A DNA stretch of 64,000 bases from Bacteroidia bacterium (GTDB lineage: Bacteria; Bacteroidota; Bacteroidia; Cytophagales; JAAEPT01), in contig JAUIJC010000024.1 in NCBI GenBank assembly GCA_030431525.1, positions 1-64,000 of the forward strand, given 5' to 3'. A model generated the notes under the pieces. That model was given only the letters and a program-made list of their open reading frames with translations. It ran no database searches and had not been told where the DNA came from. The position numbers and the translations under genes were made by a program. Of this stretch, positions 57,918 to 64,000 are shown one piece after another (within the stretch, counting starts at the first letter, position 1; each line of letters starts with the position of its first letter).

Positions 57918-58482
57918 ATTTTCCCCAACCATTTTGCTTTACGCCTTGTTAGGGTCACTCTTAGTGGGGTGCACCTTCGGCTATAACTTTACCGGCACCA
58001 AGGGCACAAAATCAAATATTCCACAAGAGGGATATATTAATATTCCCAACTTTGAACATCAGGCCTTAGACGGACCGCCAAACCTTAGTATAACCCTTAC
58101 TGAAAAAAGTAAGGAATATTGGCAGCGGAACACAGGGCTTTCAGTTGGTACGACTCAAAACCCTATTGGTCAATACACCTTAGAGGGAATTATTGAAGAA
58201 TATACAATCATCCCTATCGCAGCCTCGTCCACTGGCGAAACAGATTTGACGGAGGCCGCATTAAACCGGTTGACCATTGTTCTTGATGTTACCTACATCC
58301 CCTCCAAAGATTCTGTGAGTCAAAAGGTTGATCCTGTTGCTAAAAACTTTAAGCTCCGACAGGAACGAGATTTCTCCACGGAGCTATCCCAGTCAGAAGT
58401 AGAGCAAACGATTGTTGACGAGATTTCTGACCAATTAATTATTGAGATGTTCAACACCATCTACGGTGGTGGTGATTGGTAA
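57904..58482 (+). CDS. lptE: LptE family LPS assembly lipoprotein
   Basis: LLGSLLVGCTFGYNFTGTKGTKSNIPQEGYINIPNFEHQALDGPPNLSITLTEKSKEYWQRNTGLSV. Confidence 0.85.
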   Translation: MKSGKFSPTILLYALLGSLLVGCTFGYNFTGTKGTKSNIPQEGYINIPNFEHQALDGPPNLSITLTEKSKEYWQRNTGLSVGTTQNPIGQYTLEGIIEEYTIIPIAASSTGETDLTEAALNRLTIVLDVTYIPSKDSVSQKVDPVAKNFKLRQERDFSTELSQSEVEQTIVDEISDQLIIEMFNTIYGGGDW

Positions 58483-58507
58483 AACATATTCCATTACGCT
58501 TTTCGGA

Positions 58508-59254
58508 ATGAACAAAAAATCATTTCAGGAACTCTTACAAGAACCTTCGGCACTAAGCCAAGAAAACATCTCCGGACTCGAGGAAGTGGTAAAAAACTTT
58601 CCTTACTGTCAGGTAGCGCATTCCCTATTGGCTAAAGGATACAGGGAACAAGGCAATATGCTGTCTGAGAAAAAGCTGTCCAAAGCGGCGGTTTACAGCT
58701 CTTCCAGGAAAAAGCTTCGAGAATTAATCCTGAAAGAAGCTCCAAAACCACAGACTCCCGTCCAACAGGAACAACCAGCAAGGCCGTCAGAAGATGCGCT
58801 TTCCAAACTCAGGAAACTCGGATTGGAAGCACGAAACAAGGCCAAGGAAGCTCAACAAGCTTCCCAAGAAATCCCCTCCTCCTTTGACTTTGAGCTCCCA
58901 ACTGGAACTAAAGGCACCGAGGAAATCATTGAGGAAATCGCCAAAAAGGAGACTACCCCAAATCCACGGGTACAAGGAAAAAAATTCAACATCGACCTGA
59001 TTGACAATTTCATTAAGTCGAATCCTGCCATTAACCGCCAATCCTTACGTGAGGGCATTGAAAGTTTTCAGGAAGGTGATTTGGCGTGGAAATCAGGTCA
59101 GGAAAGCAACAAGTTCATATCGGAGAACTTGGCCAAAATTCACATCAGGCAAGGGAATATTGAGAAGGCAATCTCTATTTACCGAGAATTGATGTTGAAA
59201 TATCCCGATAAAAAAGGTTACTTTGTGGAGCAAATTCAACGATTAACAAAATAG
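58508..59254 (+). CDS. hypothetical protein with C-terminal TPR-like helix pair
   Basis: MNKKSFQELLQEPSALSQENISGLEEVVKNFPYCQVAHSLLAKGYREQGN...; KIHIRQGNIEKAISIYRELMLKYPDKKGYFVEQI; start at 58508. Confidence 0.75.
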   Translation: MNKKSFQELLQEPSALSQENISGLEEVVKNFPYCQVAHSLLAKGYREQGNMLSEKKLSKAAVYSSSRKKLRELILKEAPKPQTPVQQEQPARPSEDALSKLRKLGLEARNKAKEAQQASQEIPSSFDFELPTGTKGTEEIIEEIAKKETTPNPRVQGKKFNIDLIDNFIKSNPAINRQSLREGIESFQEGDLAWKSGQESNKFISENLAKIHIRQGNIEKAISIYRELMLKYPDKKGYFVEQIQRLTK

Positions 59255-59255
59255 A

Positions 59256-59600
59256 ATGTTCACGGCACTTGTCATCTTAGCGATTTTTGTGGTTCTGCTT
59301 ACCGTTTTGACCATTTTGGCTCAAAACCCAAAAAGTGGGGCCGGTGCCCAATTCGGTGGTGGAGGATCCTCCCAAGTGATTGGAGTAAAGCACGGTACAG
59401 ATTTGATGGAAAAACTCACTTGGGGATTTGGCATTGCTCTTTTAGTGATTTGTGTGGCAGCTAACTTGGTTCAAACCAATTCAGCTGGCGTTCAAGGTGA
59501 AGGCCTTGAGCAAATCCAACAAGAGGTTCCTCAGGGAGCGCCAAGCTTGGAAGATGCTCCTTCTTTGGAAGATGCAGCTCCGCTTGAAGGCGACGAATAA
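59256..59600 (+). CDS. secG: preprotein translocase subunit SecG
   Basis: LVILAIFVVLLTVLTILAQNPKSGAGAQFGGGGSSQVIGVKHGTDLMEKLTWGFGIALLVICVAANL. Confidence 0.93.
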   Translation: MFTALVILAIFVVLLTVLTILAQNPKSGAGAQFGGGGSSQVIGVKHGTDLMEKLTWGFGIALLVICVAANLVQTNSAGVQGEGLEQIQQEVPQGAPSLEDAPSLEDAAPLEGDE

Positions 59601-59623
59601 TTAACTGCAATTGCATAGCAGAC

Positions 59624-59656
59624 GAGGCCACTCATTTTGAGTGGCCTCTTTTTTTG
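59624..59656. terminator. Terminator hairpin after secG
   Basis: gaggccactcattttgagtggcctctttttttg. Confidence 0.8.
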
Positions 59657-59667
59657 CTCATATTTTT

Positions 59668-60447
59668 TTAAGACATCTCCCCTTCATCCCCTTCTCCGTG
59701 TACCACCAAATAAACCAGTTTCCGCTTAATGACGGGAAATACGGTTTGTTCAAATGGAAACGGCATATCAGCCTCCACAAAAACCATTGTGGGGTTATTC
59801 ATGATCCTGTGTCGAGATAGGAAAATACTTTTCAATTCTTGTGGTCGGACATTTCCTTCAATGGAATCCACCTGACGAGTTTTTATCTCACCAAATTGAT
59901 TCTCATTATTATCAAAGACTGTGACCTCGTACTGGTAGGCCTTCACCTCATTGGTTTTATCACTCCGACAAAATAAATAACCCGAAGTTCTGTTATCAGC
60001 CTCTTTGCCATGAAGGTAATGCAGCTTTACCGCCTTACAGGCAAACTCAAACAGCGCCTGACCCTCTTGTAAATACTTTTTAAACTGCTTGGAAGCATAG
60101 CTGATTACCTTGGTCAGCTCCTTCATGAGGTTGTTGTCCTCGACGACCTTCTTTTGGACCAAATCCCACTCCTCAAAATCGAACACGGTAACCTCCTTAG
60201 GAAAGTTCTTCATAAGGAATTCCCGCTTGCGCTCGAAGGTCACCAAGTTGTCATAGTGTTCCACCAGTTCCCCAAAAAAGGGATAAAGACGTTGCTGACG
60301 GAAATCATCCTCCACGTCTTTCAGGTAGGATAACAGCTGATATTTCTTGTACTCGAAGTCAACCAACCCCTCAATCATCCAGTCTTTTGATAGCACTTTT
60401 CCCATACCCTCCCTTACGCCTGACACCTTAAGGTGGCGAGGGCTCAT
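59668..60447 (-). CDS. hypothetical protein
   Basis: 259 aa ORF (possible start at 60405); no family recognised. Confidence 0.6.
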   Translation of the reverse strand: MSPRHLKVSGVREGMGKVLSKDWMIEGLVDFEYKKYQLLSYLKDVEDDFRQQRLYPFFGELVEHYDNLVTFERKREFLMKNFPKEVTVFDFEEWDLVQKKVVEDNNLMKELTKVISYASKQFKKYLQEGQALFEFACKAVKLHYLHGKEADNRTSGYLFCRSDKTNEVKAYQYEVTVFDNNENQFGEIKTRQVDSIEGNVRPQELKSIFLSRHRIMNNPTMVFVEADMPFPFEQTVFPVIKRKLVYLVVHGEGDEGEMS

Positions 60448-60485
60448 AAAAGCTTTCCCAAGTAGGGAATCTCAGGGGATTCTGC

Positions 60486-60592
60486 CATATTGTCCACAGG
60501 AGGTGACAAAAGGATTTTGAGATGTAATTTTTTCGTTAAAACCCCTCTCATTTTGTCAGTTTGACCCTGCTGGCACAAGATGTGTCGAGTGG
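60486..60592 (+). promoter_or_regulatory. Putative groES promoter/regulatory region (TGTCAG-N11-TGG-N8-GTG)
   Basis: attTTGTCcacaggaggTGACAAaagg ... ctcattttgTGTCAG-class box: ttTGTCAGtttgaccctgcTGGcacaagatGTGtcg. Confidence 0.45.
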
Positions 60593-60631
60593 CAGTTCAG
60601 CTTTTATTAACTACATAAAAACATCAAAAAA

Positions 60632-60910
60632 ATGGCAGAAGTAAGCATCAAACCGCTTGCCGACCGTGTGTTGGTGGAGCCAGCTCCGGCTGAAGAGAAA
60701 ACCGCTTCAGGAATCATCATTCCTGACACCGCTAAGGAAAAACCACAGCGTGGTGTTATTGTAGCTGTTGGCCCTGGTAAAAAAGATGAGCCATTGACCG
60801 TTAATACTGGCGATACGGTACTTTATGGCAAGTATTCCGGCACTGAGGTTTCTTTCGAAGGCAAAGACTACCTCATCATGCGCGAGTCCGACATTTTCGC
60901 AATTCTTTAA
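60632..60910 (+). CDS. groES: co-chaperonin GroES
   Basis: [44 protein letters not shown]. Confidence 0.97.
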   Translation: MAEVSIKPLADRVLVEPAPAEEKTASGIIIPDTAKEKPQRGVIVAVGPGKKDEPLTVNTGDTVLYGKYSGTEVSFEGKDYLIMRESDIFAIL

Positions 60911-60913
60911 GAA

Positions 60914-62634
<1,721 letters not shown>

Positions 62635-62657
62635 TTCAGCACATCGCACTTATTGAT

Positions 62658-62690
62658 AAAGGCTGGGCAACATTGTCCAGCCTTTTTTTA
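62658..62690 (+). terminator. Terminator after groEL
   Basis: aaaggctgggcaacattgtccagccttttttt. Confidence 0.8.
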
Positions 62691-62756
62691 TGCCCAAAAG
62701 GCAACATTTTTCACCAACAATTTGTTAACTTCATGCCAACCAATAGCAATATTACT

Positions 62757-63203
62757 ATGAAACTTTCTGTCGTAAAGGAACAACTGGATAATCTCAACGC
62801 CATCATCTTCGAACTGCCAAACGGTCATTTCGTGCCTGCTCACTTTCATGTGACTGAGGTGGGAATGGTCACCAAAAACTTCATTGATTGCGGAGGGACC
62901 GTAAGGGCTGAAAAAACCATCAGCTTCCAGCTTTGGGAAGACCAAGATGTGGACCACCGCCTCGCCCCGCAAAAGCTCAAAAACATCATCGAGCTTTCTG
63001 AACAAAAACTTGGCTTGGAAGACCTTGAAGTAGAGGTTGAATACCAAGGTGAAACCATTGGACGATACGGCCTTGATTTCAATGGCTCCCACTTCCTCTT
63101 GACCAACACCATGACCGATTGTTTGGCAAAAGACAAGTGTGGAATTCCTGAGCCAGAGCCTGCTCAGAGTTCTTGTTGCTCACCTGAGAGTGGGTGTTGT
63201 TAA
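62757..63203 (+). CDS. DUF6428-like protein with Cys-rich C-terminus
   Basis: MKLSVVKEQLDNLNAIIFELPNGHFVPAHFHVTEVGMVTKNFIDCGGTVRAEKTISFQLWEDQDVDHRL...SSCCSPESGCC; start at 62757. Confidence 0.8.
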   Translation: MKLSVVKEQLDNLNAIIFELPNGHFVPAHFHVTEVGMVTKNFIDCGGTVRAEKTISFQLWEDQDVDHRLAPQKLKNIIELSEQKLGLEDLEVEVEYQGETIGRYGLDFNGSHFLLTNTMTDCLAKDKCGIPEPEPAQSSCCSPESGCC

Positions 63204-63219
63204 TTTATGCTCCCCATTA

Positions 63220-63262
63220 AAAAAGCCTGTTTGGAGTGAACCAAACAGGCTTTTGTTTTTTT
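63220..63262 (+). terminator. Terminator hairpin
   Basis: aaaaaagcctgtttggagtgaaccaaacaggcttttgttttttt. Confidence 0.8.
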
Positions 63263-63270
63263 AGGAGCTA

Positions 63271-63392
63271 CTCGGGCGCTTTTGAAAAGCATCCGAAACC
63301 ATCCATAACATTTTCAATGTCCCCGAACAGCCTAAGCCAAAGTATTCAAAATGCTATTTACGGTTTCGAACGCGACAGAAGTCGCGCCCGAG
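63271..63392. repeat. Structured multi-hairpin repeat (family F), copy F1
   Basis: ctcgggcgcttttgaaaagcatccgaaacc...ggtttcgaacgcgacagaagtcgcgcccgag; terminal inverted repeats ctcggg/cccgag. Confidence 0.88.
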
Positions 63393-63453
63393 GCCGTAAA
63401 TGCGCACCAGAGGGCTCATTGGTCTCCCATTCGCAGTGGGTCACATCATCTAA

Positions 63454-63651
63454 TCAGTCGTCTGAAGGCTGGCCTCCAGTAGGGGATCTCAGAATAAACA
63501 CCCCTATAGCAAAAAAAACTATTGAAATAATGGTGATCAATGGAGTATAGTCTTCTGCATTAAAGAAATCACTGATAAATGACAATAACAGAGTTAAACT
63601 TCCCAGAATAATAAAGGCTCGCCCTATATTCAATTTATAATTCTTCCACAT
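63454..63651 (-). CDS. small two-TM hypothetical protein
   Basis: MWKNYKLNIGRAFIILGSLTLLLSFISDFFNAEDYTPLITIISIVFFAIGVFILRSPTGGQPSDD. Confidence 0.55.
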   Translation of the reverse strand: MWKNYKLNIGRAFIILGSLTLLLSFISDFFNAEDYTPLITIISIVFFAIGVFILRSPTGGQPSDD

Positions 63652-63841
63652 AATCTATGGCATCACGAATGTTTGATTCAGAGTCAATACTTCCATCTTC
63701 ATGTACATTGTATTTTTCAGTCTTTTTACCCAATAGTCCGCATTTATCGCATAAAAAGCCCAGTCCTCTCGGGCGCTTTTGAAAAGCGTCCGAAACCGTC
63801 CCTAACATTTCGAATGTCCCAAACAGCCTGATCCAAAGCAT
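63635..63841 (-). CDS. small hypothetical protein with CDKC motif; 5' part lies inside repeat F2 so the true start is uncertain
   Basis: ...RPRGLGFLCDKCGLLGKKTEKYNVHEDGSIDSESNIRDAIDYVEEL; overlaps the downstream small ORF by 17 nt. Confidence 0.35.
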   Translation of the reverse strand: MLWIRLFGTFEMLGTVSDAFQKRPRGLGFLCDKCGLLGKKTEKYNVHEDGSIDSESNIRDAIDYVEEL

Positions 63842-63888
63842 TTAAAATGCTATTTACAGTTTCGAAAGCGACAGGAGTCGCACCCGAG
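63768..63888. repeat. Structured multi-hairpin repeat (family F), copy F2
   Basis: ctcgggcgcttttgaaaagcgtccgaaacc...agtttcgaaagcgacaggagtcgcacccgag. Confidence 0.88.
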
Positions 63889-63947
63889 AATACTGGGTTG
63901 TTCATACAATGAATAAAGACCTTAATGAAATATCGCCTTTTTCAAAC

Positions 63948-63990
63948 AAAAAGCCTGTCTGGACTCAACCAAACAGGCTTTCATATTTTA
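63948..63990. terminator. Hairpin closely resembling the terminator at 63220
   Basis: aaacaaaaagcctgtctggactcaaccaaacaggctttcatatttt. Confidence 0.65.
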
Positions 63991-64000
63991 AGAAACTCAA

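Noticed and set aside
60481-60632. CIRCE (HrcA) element upstream of groES
   Set aside because: No TTAGCACTC-N9-GAGTGCTAA-like sequence found by eye.
63236-63550. 104-aa plus-strand ORF across repeat F1
   Set aside because: Reads through a terminator and the structured repeat; no coding support.

Overview
A 64 kb chromosomal window from a Bacteroidota bacterium. The evidence is a truncated porX, an lpxD / lpxC-fabZ fusion / lpxA cluster, an OmpA/TPR PorE-like protein, a T9SS sorting-domain protein, DUF4835 and a Bacteroidota-type omega subunit. The content is mainly housekeeping: lipid A synthesis, LptA-like and LptE, BamD, coaC/coaB, recN, priA, pckA, ppc, htpG, miaB, secG, groES and groEL, plus four tRNAs (Pro-UGG, Arg-UCU, Pro-UGG, Ser-GCU). 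I found no rRNA, transposase, prophage or CRISPR array. The least explained parts are small. (1) At least seven families of short, palindromic intergenic repeats, including a ~121-bp multi-hairpin element present twice near the right end and a ~163-bp long-hairpin element at 20265-20427. (2) A 75-aa Sm/Hfq-like candidate protein directly downstream of that hairpin. (3) A shared TGTCAG-N11-TGG-N8-kTG promoter-like architecture upstream of both groES and htpG. (4) A coaBC gene split by one in-frame TGA. (5) Three tandem paralogs with a Cys/His-rich cytosolic domain, a TM segment and an Ig-like domain. Product names come from reading the translations by eye. No database searches were run.
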